Positions 1 through 7,682 of a DNA stretch of 64,000 bases are shown here, in pieces. The stretch is from assembly GCA_019163175.1 (NCBI GenBank), contig JAFLKN010000043.1:1-64000 (forward strand), in the 5' to 3' direction. Both the position numbers and the translations under genes were made by a program. The notes beneath the pieces were generated by a model. That model saw only the letters and a program-made list of their open reading frames with translations, was not told the DNA's origin and searched no databases. Source of the stretch: Prolixibacteraceae bacterium. GTDB lineage: Bacteria > Bacteroidota > Bacteroidia > Bacteroidales > Prolixibacteraceae. Every line of letters begins with the position of its first letter. The stretch's first letter is position 1.

Positions 1-114
1 TCCGGCAGTGTAATTGCTTATTACCTCAAAACACCCTCAGTGAATGGAGACCTGCCCGGAAACTCTGTGATAATATCGTCAAGTTTTCAGAATGATGTTT
101 TGAAATGGGTGTAA
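1..114 (+). CDS. C-terminal end of an unidentified protein (partial)
   Basis: Frame 1 is open from the first base and closes with TAA at 112-114, giving 37 residues that end in DVLKWV. The gene begins outside the window, so its identity cannot be judged. The composition is protein-like, but a 37-codon open stretch is weak support on its own. Confidence 0.35.
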   Translation, partial: SGSVIAYYLKTPSVNGDLPGNSVIISSSFQNDVLKWV

Positions 115-217
115 GCAATTACAAGATCAAAACTAGTTTAGGACGAGGAGGTCTGAAATACAGAATTTACCGTAATCGCCTACGACTTTTACCGTATTTT
201 GGAGAAGAGGCGAGAAC

Positions 218-318
218 TCCCTTCGATACTCAGGAAGCGGCGCTTTAAATAGCATGAACTGTTTTGGTTGAACAAAGTAAATCTCATCGCATTCCGCTGC
301 CAGAGTTTGTCGAAGGCG
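218..318. repeat. Degenerate REP-like palindromic element
   Basis: The left end CCTTCGATACTC (220-231) pairs with GAGTTTGTCGAAGG (303-316) allowing a 2-nt gap. Inside it AGCGG (236-240) pairs with CCGCT (294-298). The words CCTTCGA and TCGAAGG are typical of short dispersed palindromes in Bacteroidota intergenic DNA. This looks like an eroded copy; family membership is inference. Confidence 0.45.
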
Positions 319-372
319 GTCAATCGACTAGGAAGACAAAATATATTTATCAAAAAGCCCGGTTGATTGGTG

Positions 373-397
373 AAAAGTAATGATCTTCATTACTTTT
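373..397. promoter_or_regulatory. Perfect 11-bp inverted repeat upstream of acetyltransferase gene
   Basis: AAAAGTAATGA (373-383) and TCATTACTTTT (387-397) are perfect complements around a 3-nt loop. It lies 33 bases before the ATG at 430. It could be an operator, or a terminator for the gene ending at 114, though it has little GC for a terminator. Confidence 0.4.
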
Positions 398-429
398 GAT
401 TATGCTATAAACAAGATGAAGTAAATGAG

Positions 430-879
430 ATGAATAAAGAGATTTCAATAGCCCGCATGAATGATTTACCTGAACTCGCCAATTTGCTGAACGATCTGTT
501 TACCCAAGACATTGAGTTTGTGCCCGATTTGAAAAAGCAAAAGGCTGGGCTGGTGGCAATAATCAACAATCCAGAATTTGGCGAAATACTTGTGCTGAAG
601 GGCAATGGCCAGATCTTGGGAATGGTAAGTTTGCTTTATAGCATTAGCACCGCTTTAGGCGGAAAAGTAGCGATTTTGGAGGATATGATTATTCATAAGG
701 ATCACAGGCAAAAGGGACTTGGCAAGGAATTGCTTGGCGAAGCCATTTGTTTTTCGAAAGAGCGGAACTGCTTGCGATTAACCCTGCTAACTGATTTCAA
801 TAATGACCCTGCAATTAACTTTTACCAACAGTTTGGATTTGTAAAATCGGACATGATACCGATGAGATTGGTGTTTTGA
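430..879 (+). CDS. GNAT family N-acetyltransferase
   Basis: This 149-residue protein has the size and layout of a single-domain GNAT acetyltransferase, which moves an acetyl group from acetyl-CoA to an amine. The acetyl-CoA loop is visible as RQKGLGKELL near residues 97-106, after a beta-strand ending in LEDMIIHKDH, and the C-terminal part has the FYQQFGF motif common to the family. No signal peptide is seen, so it is cytoplasmic. The substrate cannot be inferred, and the gene stands alone between a repeat-rich gap and a shared terminator. Confidence 0.85.
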   Translation: MNKEISIARMNDLPELANLLNDLFTQDIEFVPDLKKQKAGLVAIINNPEFGEILVLKGNGQILGMVSLLYSISTALGGKVAILEDMIIHKDHRQKGLGKELLGEAICFSKERNCLRLTLLTDFNNDPAINFYQQFGFVKSDMIPMRLVF

Positions 880-893
880 TAAATGAAACCAAA

Positions 894-931
894 AGAAAAA
901 GCCGTCCCAATTCCATTTGAGACGGCTTTTG
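894..931. terminator. Bidirectional terminator between convergent genes
   Basis: AAAAGCCGTC and GACGGCTTTT form a 10-bp stem around a 15-nt loop (about 897-930). A-rich sequence on the left and T-rich on the right would let it stop both the acetyltransferase gene and the convergent propeller gene. Confidence 0.75.
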
Positions 932-951
932 TGTTCCTTGGAGTCGACTTT

Positions 952-2268
952 CTACCGAATGCAATAAATGGCTTTTTCTCCCCTGAAAACATACGAGCCA
1001 TTTGCAATGGCAGTCGATGCCCAGAAAATATCGTTCTCCAGTGTATTCTTTTCTAACTCTTTGAAAGTTTTACCTGCCTCAATGACATGGGTTGTTCCTT
1101 TTTCTTCGAGGCAATAAATTTTACCCTTGTAAGCCCATGGAGAAGCCCAAAAAGCTTTGGCGCCGGTAATTTTAGTGCCGGGGTAAACTACTGCTCCTGA
1201 AGTCGCGTCGTAGCAATACAATTTGCCCAGGTTCCGGTCGGCGAGGTAAATCAGGCCTTCGTAAAACAGGGGCGATGCCATTGCAATTCCCGATTCGGGT
1301 ACCGACCAGACTACGAACTCGTTTGAGGATTTTCCTTCAGCTAACGAGATATCTCCGGAAGCACCGGCATTAATGCCAAATAAAGTGCCACCGCCGTCAC
1401 TGCGTTTTTCATTTCCCAGAAAGAGCATGTCGGCATTAGTTACCGGTGATGAAATAGTCCGGCCACCTTTCAGGTCGAGTTCCCAGTTCAATTTGCCGTT
1501 TTCAGGATTATAAGAACGGGCTTTTTTGCCTGGGGTAATCAGTTCGGTGCGCACACTGTTTTTCCAAATAATTGGCGTTCCCCAAGTCGATTTTTCGTCG
1601 CGATCGACTCGCCAAAGTTCTTTACCGGTTTTTGAATCAAGCGCCGCCAAAAATGATTTTTCTTCATTGTCAATTTGCATGTACAATACATTGTTGTAAA
1701 GTAGCGGCGAAGTTGAAGTCCCCCATCCCGATTGCATCGGGTAATTTCCAAGATCCTTTTCCCAAACTTTATTCCCGTCCATATCGAAGCAATACAATCC
1801 GGTCATTCCAAAGTAGGCAAACACATTTTTACCATCGGTAACCATGGTTTCCGGAGCATAATTGTTATCGCGATGGGTTTTGTATTTCGGCAGACCGTGG
1901 TACGCTACCCTTTTCCAGATTTCTTTTCCTGAAACTAAATCAAGGCAAACTACCTCAAAATTATAAATAACGTCTGATGGATTTTCAGCTCGACCACCTC
2001 TAGGTGAAGAAGTTAAAACCGATGGATCTTCCAAGACAGCGTTGGTGAAAAACACTTTGTTTTCCCAAACAATCGGACACGACCATCCCCGGCCAGTCAG
2101 ATCATATTTCCAACTCAGGTTTTGGGTATTACTCCATTCAACAGGGAGTTTTTGCTCCGATGTGAGCTGATTGCTGGTGGGTCCACGGAAACCGGGCCAG
2201 TTGTTGGTTGTCGTGGCATTAAAAATGGCGAAAGCAAAAGTCAGGGCTAAAAGTTTCAGATTAGTCAT
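952..2268 (-). CDS. Exported PQQ-like beta-propeller protein
   Basis: This 438-residue protein begins with a Sec signal peptide (hydrophobic run at residues 5-17) followed by a WPGFRGP motif near residue 24. That motif is typical of the quinoprotein-alcohol-dehydrogenase-like proteins of Bacteroidota and Planctomycetes. Repeated propeller-blade motifs follow, such as GKEIWKR, GNKVWEKD, GKELWRVD and GKLNWELD, each a tryptophan-docking strand. Proteins of this class fold as eight-bladed propellers. Many lack bound PQQ and act as scaffolds, so enzymatic activity is uncertain. It is likely periplasmic. No close operon partner is present. Confidence 0.8.
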   Translation of the reverse strand: MTNLKLLALTFAFAIFNATTTNNWPGFRGPTSNQLTSEQKLPVEWSNTQNLSWKYDLTGRGWSCPIVWENKVFFTNAVLEDPSVLTSSPRGGRAENPSDVIYNFEVVCLDLVSGKEIWKRVAYHGLPKYKTHRDNNYAPETMVTDGKNVFAYFGMTGLYCFDMDGNKVWEKDLGNYPMQSGWGTSTSPLLYNNVLYMQIDNEEKSFLAALDSKTGKELWRVDRDEKSTWGTPIIWKNSVRTELITPGKKARSYNPENGKLNWELDLKGGRTISSPVTNADMLFLGNEKRSDGGGTLFGINAGASGDISLAEGKSSNEFVVWSVPESGIAMASPLFYEGLIYLADRNLGKLYCYDATSGAVVYPGTKITGAKAFWASPWAYKGKIYCLEEKGTTHVIEAGKTFKELEKNTLENDIFWASTAIANGSYVFRGEKAIYCIR

Positions 2269-2436
2269 TGGTTAGGTTTTAGGTTCGAATGTTGCAATTT
2301 CCTGACGGTCAATTTAAAGACGAGCCGGGTAATTAAGCCCCAAAAGTGTTCGCTTAATTCTGCGTTTAAAAATAGGCAAAAAATGAATACGACTAAGTGA
2401 TTGGATGAACTCCAGCCACCCCGTCACTAAACAGAA

Positions 2437-5136
2437 TTAGGGTTTGCTACACGAGGCTTTGGGATCAACCGTTTTGGGGTTCGATTCGATGGCTGAAATC
2501 ACTTTCAGCAGTTGCTCGCCCATGCCGATTTTATAGCCTGATGAGTACAGGTAAACATTTCCGGTTGCATCGCAAAACAGCACTAAAGGCAGTTTATCTT
2601 TCAATCCTGAGCCGTAAATAGCTGAAATTGCATTCAGAATCTGGTCGTTTGGATCAATGCCACTCTCCATTTTGGACGGCAGTTGATAGGTTTTCAGCAC
2701 TCCGGCCTGTCCGGCTTTTTCGGCTGGCATGGCAAACACGAATTGTCCGCCCCATTTGTTGAAATGATCGACATACGGGCCCAAATCGTTCAGAATGTGT
2801 TTCGATGGTTCCTTGTCAGGGTCGAGCACCACCAAAACAGCAAATTTCCCGCCCACAACCGACGATAAGCTCACAACATTACCATCACTTGTCTTTTGAA
2901 GGTTCAGCGCATTAAAATCGAGTTTTCCGGTAGGTTTCAGCTCTCCTGATTGTTTGCGCAATTCTACCGGAACGGTAGTCGTTTTGCCTTTTTCGATGGT
3001 GAAGAATGTCATGCTGCTTAACACCGAACCATCTTCCAGCCGGTTACCGGTAATCAGCGAATATTGTCCCACTTCCAGTTCGAACGGCTTGGCTGTGTTC
3101 GTCAAGCTGGCTCCTTCCGGAAATTCGAGGGTGCGGTAAAAACCATTTTTCAGAAACCCAATGGTATAATGCAGGTAATATTGCGGAGTAACCGGATTGT
3201 TCTTTTCGGTCAGTTTCAGCAAGCCTTTTTCAGGTTGAGCAACGATTTCGGCATCGAAACCGGCCCGCAGCCATTCGCCGTTTTTGTTGTACTCCGGAAT
3301 CTGCGTTTCAGGATTTAGTCGTGCCGGAATGCCAAACGTACGGCAGACGGCTACGAAGAAAATGTCGCGCGAAAGCGGATCGGCCACACGGAGGTTGTAC
3401 ACCCCAACCGGAGTGAGTGGCGCCCGCGAATGTTTATTGGCCACAGTATTTATCCGGATGTTTTCGCGAATCCAGTTGGTGAGCACAGAAATATCATTGC
3501 GGGAGGATTGAGCCATTTCAGTGCCAAACGAGGTGGCCAGAAAACTGCGCCACGGACTTAAATTTTCGAGTGCAATGCGAGGTCCGAGCACATATTTGGT
3601 AAACAATTCCTTCGACGGTACCAATTTTTGGGTTCCCGATTGAGCGGTTTGAACGAGGTGATCGGTCAGGATAGATTCAGGAACATCGCTGTAATCTTTG
3701 TCGGCCAGTTGAATGGCCAATTCGAGAACGGTGCTGCGGTTGGTAGCAGCATTCTTTTCGAGGTAAGCCGAAACCTGGTCCCAGTTGCCGTAACTTAGTT
3801 TGATTAAACGAAAAATGGTATCGGCTGGCAGTTGGGTTTTGGCTGCAAATCCGGCAATCCAAACCGAATCTTTAAACGTGGCCATTGTGGCATTCCGGAT
3901 GGAATCTTCTTTGGCCAGGCGGATATCGTTGGCCTTTTTCGCTTCCTGAGTGACCGAATTTTCTACTTTGGCGGCATGTGGCGGAACCAGGTCGAAGATT
4001 TCGCCCTGGTTTACCGGAGAGGTTTGATTTAGCACCAGTTCGAGCGTATCTTTTTCAGGAACCGAAAGTTTTTGGTAGCCGAATTTGCCGTCTTTGGCAG
4101 CCCAAATAACGAGGTCGCCCATGCCGGTGTTTAGGCTTGTGAAACCTACTGTGTTGGTGAATCCAGTTGCAATCGGATAATATTCGGCGTAATTGTACAG
4201 TTGGTATTCTACATTGGCGCTGTCGGCAGGCGTTCCGTCGGCTTTTTTCACCGAAACAGTTATTCTTTTAGTGGTGGCATAGTTCGATGTCAGGTTCAGT
4301 TCCGAAAAACGGTCTTCGGCAATCACTACATCTTGGCTACCCATGTAGCGACCGTAAGCGCGGGTGTGCACCAGCATGGTGCGGCGCGAAGGTTCGCTAA
4401 ACCAGCCCATGTTCAGGTCAACATCGGGTTCGCAGGCACCGAGGTACTGCCATTGGCCATCGATCCAAACTTCAACCCAGGCATGGTTGTCATCGGAGTG
4501 GGCCCAGCGTGGTGTGTAAACCTGGCGGGCAGGAATTCCGGCGGTGCGCATGGCGGTAACGGTGAAAGTTGATTCTTCGCCGCAACGTCCGAATGTCTTT
4601 TTCACCGTGCTGAGCGGTGCGCTGGTGCGTGAATCTGTTCCGCGGTAATTTACTTTTTCGTGGCACCAGTGGTTAATTTCAAGTGCAGCCTGTTTCATGT
4701 TCATGCCTTTCACACGTTGAGTGATTTCGTCGTACATCACTTCACGGAAATTATCGAGGTTTTCGTTGTTCACCCTTAAAGGCAAAACAAAATGCAGGAA
4801 TTCTTCTTCCGGAATCGTTTTCCCCCAAGGCATTTCGGCACGGGCTTTCAGGCTGTACTGAATGTTCTTCAGGAAAAATTCAGGTTGGTAATCGGCCAGG
4901 TCGCTGAGCGGCATGTAGGCGTAAACGAATTCCAAAGCCTGTTTTTCTTCGATGGAAAGTTGCGTGTTAAAAATGTCCCAGATCGGAACCTGACTTTTGG
5001 AAGTCAACTCTTTCTGAACCGACAACATGCGCTGAATGTCGGTTAAACGGTCAGGATTTTGAATAAGTTGCTGCTTTTTTGCGCACGAGGCAAACAGGAC
5101 AGAAATCAGGATTACAGCTAAAAATTTGGATGCCAT
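2437..5136 (-). CDS. Lipoprotein with two transglutaminase-like domains
   Basis: This 899-residue protein has a lipoprotein signal (lipobox LFASC, acylated Cys18), so it should sit on the outside of a membrane. A transglutaminase-like core follows with a visible Cys-His-Asp triad: Cys185 in FGRCGEES, His218 in DNHAWVEVW and Asp238 in CEPD. An Ig-like segment comes next. Around residues 560-640 a second, weaker transglutaminase-like fold appears (FVAVCRTFGIPARL) without an obvious His partner. The C-terminal 150 residues include a thioredoxin-like stretch (FAVLVVLDPDKEPSKH). Such proteins can be cysteine proteases or crosslinking enzymes; the substrate is unknown. It is probably transcribed alone. 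Confidence 0.8.
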   Translation of the reverse strand: MASKFLAVILISVLFASCAKKQQLIQNPDRLTDIQRMLSVQKELTSKSQVPIWDIFNTQLSIEEKQALEFVYAYMPLSDLADYQPEFFLKNIQYSLKARAEMPWGKTIPEEEFLHFVLPLRVNNENLDNFREVMYDEITQRVKGMNMKQAALEINHWCHEKVNYRGTDSRTSAPLSTVKKTFGRCGEESTFTVTAMRTAGIPARQVYTPRWAHSDDNHAWVEVWIDGQWQYLGACEPDVDLNMGWFSEPSRRTMLVHTRAYGRYMGSQDVVIAEDRFSELNLTSNYATTKRITVSVKKADGTPADSANVEYQLYNYAEYYPIATGFTNTVGFTSLNTGMGDLVIWAAKDGKFGYQKLSVPEKDTLELVLNQTSPVNQGEIFDLVPPHAAKVENSVTQEAKKANDIRLAKEDSIRNATMATFKDSVWIAGFAAKTQLPADTIFRLIKLSYGNWDQVSAYLEKNAATNRSTVLELAIQLADKDYSDVPESILTDHLVQTAQSGTQKLVPSKELFTKYVLGPRIALENLSPWRSFLATSFGTEMAQSSRNDISVLTNWIRENIRINTVANKHSRAPLTPVGVYNLRVADPLSRDIFFVAVCRTFGIPARLNPETQIPEYNKNGEWLRAGFDAEIVAQPEKGLLKLTEKNNPVTPQYYLHYTIGFLKNGFYRTLEFPEGASLTNTAKPFELEVGQYSLITGNRLEDGSVLSSMTFFTIEKGKTTTVPVELRKQSGELKPTGKLDFNALNLQKTSDGNVVSLSSVVGGKFAVLVVLDPDKEPSKHILNDLGPYVDHFNKWGGQFVFAMPAEKAGQAGVLKTYQLPSKMESGIDPNDQILNAISAIYGSGLKDKLPLVLFCDATGNVYLYSSGYKIGMGEQLLKVISAIESNPKTVDPKASCSKP

Positions 5137-5253
5137 AGACGAAGAAATTTAAATTTCAGGTTGCTGCACAAAAGAAGTAATTTTTCAGGTAAAATCTGGT
5201 TGAAAAAATACAGGATTTCTAATTTAAACCTTTCCTGTATGGGAAATACCAAC

Positions 5254-5814
5254 TCAGGATTGAAATTCCTTCAGTAATGCCAGCGCATAATCTCTCAGTG
5301 GTTTTTGACGTTTTTTCCAGATGATATATCCGACCAGAAATGCAATCACCATCACGAAGAAATAACTTATTTGAAAAAACAGAATTCGGTTGAGTGGCTC
5401 AAGATTAGTAAAATCATCGAACATCATTAGATTTAACCCGATGCCTTCAAGTAAGAGCGGTGCCAATACGTATAAACCCCGCCATTGAAATAACTCATAA
5501 CGGATCGCGGCTTTTTTCAACATTTCAATTGTTGGAATTCCGTAATCTATTGTCTTGTATTCCTTGTAATAGCTTCTGAAAAGTAATGCGAACGCGACAA
5601 ATGCCACCAAAGTCAGAAATCCACCTAATTTGTCATACCAGGAGGTAGTCATTATAAATTTCAATGCAGAAATAAACACATAGACTGCTGCTATTCCCCA
5701 CATCATTGATTGGATGTTGAGCATCAGCTTAAGGTTTCGTGCATCTTCGGTTTTTAGTCCACTGATTAATGATTCGAGATCGATGGGTGATTGATTGATA
5801 TGATTTGTTTCCAT
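5254..5814 (-). CDS. Four-TM membrane protein paired with ECF sigma factor
   Basis: This 186-residue protein has a cytosolic N-terminus of about 30 residues, then two hydrophobic segments (about 34-50 and 62-80), a loop, and two more (about 112-130 and 147-165), ending in a basic tail. I do not recognise a named family. It starts 13 bases after the sigma-factor stop on the same strand, so the two genes are almost certainly co-transcribed. That position is typical for an anti-sigma or signal-transmitting partner, but no zinc-finger anti-sigma motif is visible, so the role is inferred from position only. Confidence 0.65.
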   Translation of the reverse strand: METNHINQSPIDLESLISGLKTEDARNLKLMLNIQSMMWGIAAVYVFISALKFIMTTSWYDKLGGFLTLVAFVAFALLFRSYYKEYKTIDYGIPTIEMLKKAAIRYELFQWRGLYVLAPLLLEGIGLNLMMFDDFTNLEPLNRILFFQISYFFVMVIAFLVGYIIWKKRQKPLRDYALALLKEFQS

Positions 5815-5827
5815 GATTGCTGTGCTT

Positions 5828-6352
5828 TTATGAATTCTGATTGTATTTGCTCATATTCCGTTTAAGGTCTTCCTTAATCCGGTGAATTTTTACCTTTACA
5901 TTAGGCTCGGTAAGGCCGATAACATCGGCGATTTCGCGCATCGAAAGTCCTTCAAGTACCAGCGAAATCAATGCTTTATCGATAACAGACAGTTGATTGA
6001 GCTGCGTTTGTAGTTTTTCCAGATCGGCTTCCTGTTTCAATTTTGCTTCCAGGTCATCGTCATCAAGTAGCATTGTCAAATTTTGCTGTTCGGTGTTGAT
6101 TTGCATCTTCATGTGACGGAATGCCTTCCCTGTAAAACTGAGCGAAGTATTTACAGCAATCCGGTAAATCCAGGTGCTGATAGCCGATTCACCCCGAAAT
6201 TTATCCAAGCTATTCCAGATATTCACCAGAATTTCCTGGTACATGTCTTTCTGATCTTCCTTATCCGGATTGTAATAGCGGCAAATACGCGCGATCCGGT
6301 CGCCGTTTTCGGCGATGATCTTTTTAAACTGTTCCTCTTTTTGTTCCTTCAT
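5828..6352 (-). CDS. ECF-type RNA polymerase sigma factor
   Basis: This 174-residue cytoplasmic protein has sigma-70 region 2 (ICRYYNPDKEDQKDMYQEILVN, and FRGESAISTWIYRIAVN near residues 60-76) and region 4 (LEGLSMREIADVIGLTEPNVK, about 137-157), a complete ECF architecture. I chose the ATG at 6350-6352 because it begins MKEQKEEQF directly before region 2. A longer reading to 6508 adds 52 cysteine-rich residues that look like untranslated leader. It leads an operon with the four-TM protein and is divergent from the desaturase gene, which may be a target. The signal it senses is unknown. Confidence 0.85.
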   Translation of the reverse strand: MKEQKEEQFKKIIAENGDRIARICRYYNPDKEDQKDMYQEILVNIWNSLDKFRGESAISTWIYRIAVNTSLSFTGKAFRHMKMQINTEQQNLTMLLDDDDLEAKLKQEADLEKLQTQLNQLSVIDKALISLVLEGLSMREIADVIGLTEPNVKVKIHRIKEDLKRNMSKYNQNS

Positions 6353-6591
6353 TTGAAAGGGTTTTGTACATTTAGTAGGATAGGGTCGTGATTGGTTACA
6401 TTTTTTTTTGCAATCAGTGAAAATTTGAAATTCAATACGGCAATCAGGAAGTTTTAGACACCGAAAATGAACGAATGTATCCGAAGATTTACCACAAAGA
6501 AAATGCACTAACAGTATTTAACACAAAATTGAAAACTTAAGGGACTCTATATTCGTTTAACGATTTGTATTTCAATAAAAAAATAACGAAC

Positions 6592-7602
6592 ATGAATCCT
6601 TTAGAAAACAAAAATACAGAAACGAATCCCTGGATTGCAATCAGCAAGAATATAGAAAAGTACCAGAAACCCAGTCTCGGGAGAAGTCTATGGCAAATTG
6701 CAAATACCTTTATTCCATACATTGGGTTGTGGATTTTAATCGTGTACAGCCTTTCCATTTCATACTGGCTTACCGCTTTTCTTATCCTTCTCGCAGCCGG
6801 ATTTTTGGTTCGGTTGTTCATTATTTTTCACGATTGCGGACACGGATCATATTTTAAATCGCAAAAAGTCAATCGGTTTGTCGGGATGTTTTTTGGAATT
6901 CTTGCCTTTACTCCATACGACAAATGGCACAACCAGCATATGCGGCACCACGGCACAGTGGGAAACCTCGACAAGCGTGGGGTGGGAGATGTGTGGACGA
7001 TGACCAAAGAGGAATACCAGGCGAGTGACAAGTGGAGTCGGGTCAAATACCGGATTTACCGCAATCCGCTGGTCATGTTTGGAATAGGTTCGCTGTACGT
7101 ATTCCTGATTCAAAACCGCCTGACCAAAAAAGATATGACCAGGAAGGAAAAACTGAATATATATTTCACCAATGCCGCACTCCTGATAATTTTTACGGGT
7201 ATGAGCTTTGCTATTGGGTTTGGAACTTTCGTGATCATTCAGCTTTCTATTCTTTATATCGCTGCTATTTCCGGCTTGTGGTTGTTCTACCTGCAACACC
7301 AATATGAAGATGTGACCTGGTTCAGAAACAAAGAATGGAATTACCGGACAGTAGCCCTGGAAGGCAGTTCGTTCGTCAAATTTCCGAAATTACTGCAATG
7401 GTTCTCCGGAAATATCGGGTTTCATCACATTCATCACCTGAATGCCCGGATTCCAAACTATTACCTCAACACCTGCTACCGCGAAAACTCCGTTTTTAAA
7501 GAAGTAAAACCGGTAACTTTCATGATGAGCCTGAAATCGCTGAAGCTCCGCTTATGGGACGAACAAATCCAAAAGATGGTATCTTTTAACGGAAGACAAT
7601 AA
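6592..7602 (+). CDS. Membrane fatty acid desaturase
   Basis: This integral membrane di-iron enzyme has 336 residues and the three histidine boxes of the FA_desaturase family: HDCGH (near residue 80), HNQHMRHH (near 116) and HHIHH (near 283). Hydrophobic pairs precede the first box and lie between boxes two and three (IIFTGMSFAIGFGTFVIIQ and the next segment). It should insert a double bond into acyl chains of membrane lipids using O2. The ATG at 6592 was chosen over one at 6565, which adds only nine residues. The gene is divergent from an ECF sigma operon, and a near-consensus box TATATTCG lies about 40 bases upstream. Confidence 0.85.
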   Translation: MNPLENKNTETNPWIAISKNIEKYQKPSLGRSLWQIANTFIPYIGLWILIVYSLSISYWLTAFLILLAAGFLVRLFIIFHDCGHGSYFKSQKVNRFVGMFFGILAFTPYDKWHNQHMRHHGTVGNLDKRGVGDVWTMTKEEYQASDKWSRVKYRIYRNPLVMFGIGSLYVFLIQNRLTKKDMTRKEKLNIYFTNAALLIIFTGMSFAIGFGTFVIIQLSILYIAAISGLWLFYLQHQYEDVTWFRNKEWNYRTVALEGSSFVKFPKLLQWFSGNIGFHHIHHLNARIPNYYLNTCYRENSVFKEVKPVTFMMSLKSLKLRLWDEQIQKMVSFNGRQ

Positions 7603-7609
7603 CCTTATA

Positions 7610-7675
7610 AACCACAAAGACACATAGATCACATAGATTTGATTTTTCTATTGTGTCCTATGTGCCTGTGTGGTT
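7610..7675. repeat. AACCACA...TGTGGTT palindromic element, likely bidirectional terminator
   Basis: The left arm starting AACCACAAAGACACATAG (from 7610) and the right arm ending in CCTGTGTGGTT (to 7675) are imperfect complements over about 27 bp with a short AT-rich centre. It fills the gap between the convergent desaturase and GH38 genes, so it probably acts as a terminator for both. A related sequence occurs at 56952-57023. Confidence 0.6.
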
Positions 7676-7682
7676 CAATTCT

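Larger units (their letters stand above)
115..429. other. Intergenic region with degenerate palindromic repeat
   Basis: This stretch of about 315 bases has no convincing gene. It holds a degenerate palindromic element (about 218-318) and a perfect 11-bp inverted repeat (373-397) just ahead of the acetyltransferase gene. I see no clear TAnnTTTG promoter box here. Confidence 0.6.

Noticed and set aside
6353-6508. Longer start for the sigma factor
   Set aside because: The extra 52 residues are Cys-rich and lack sigma sequence; the ATG at 6352 fits the normal N-terminus.
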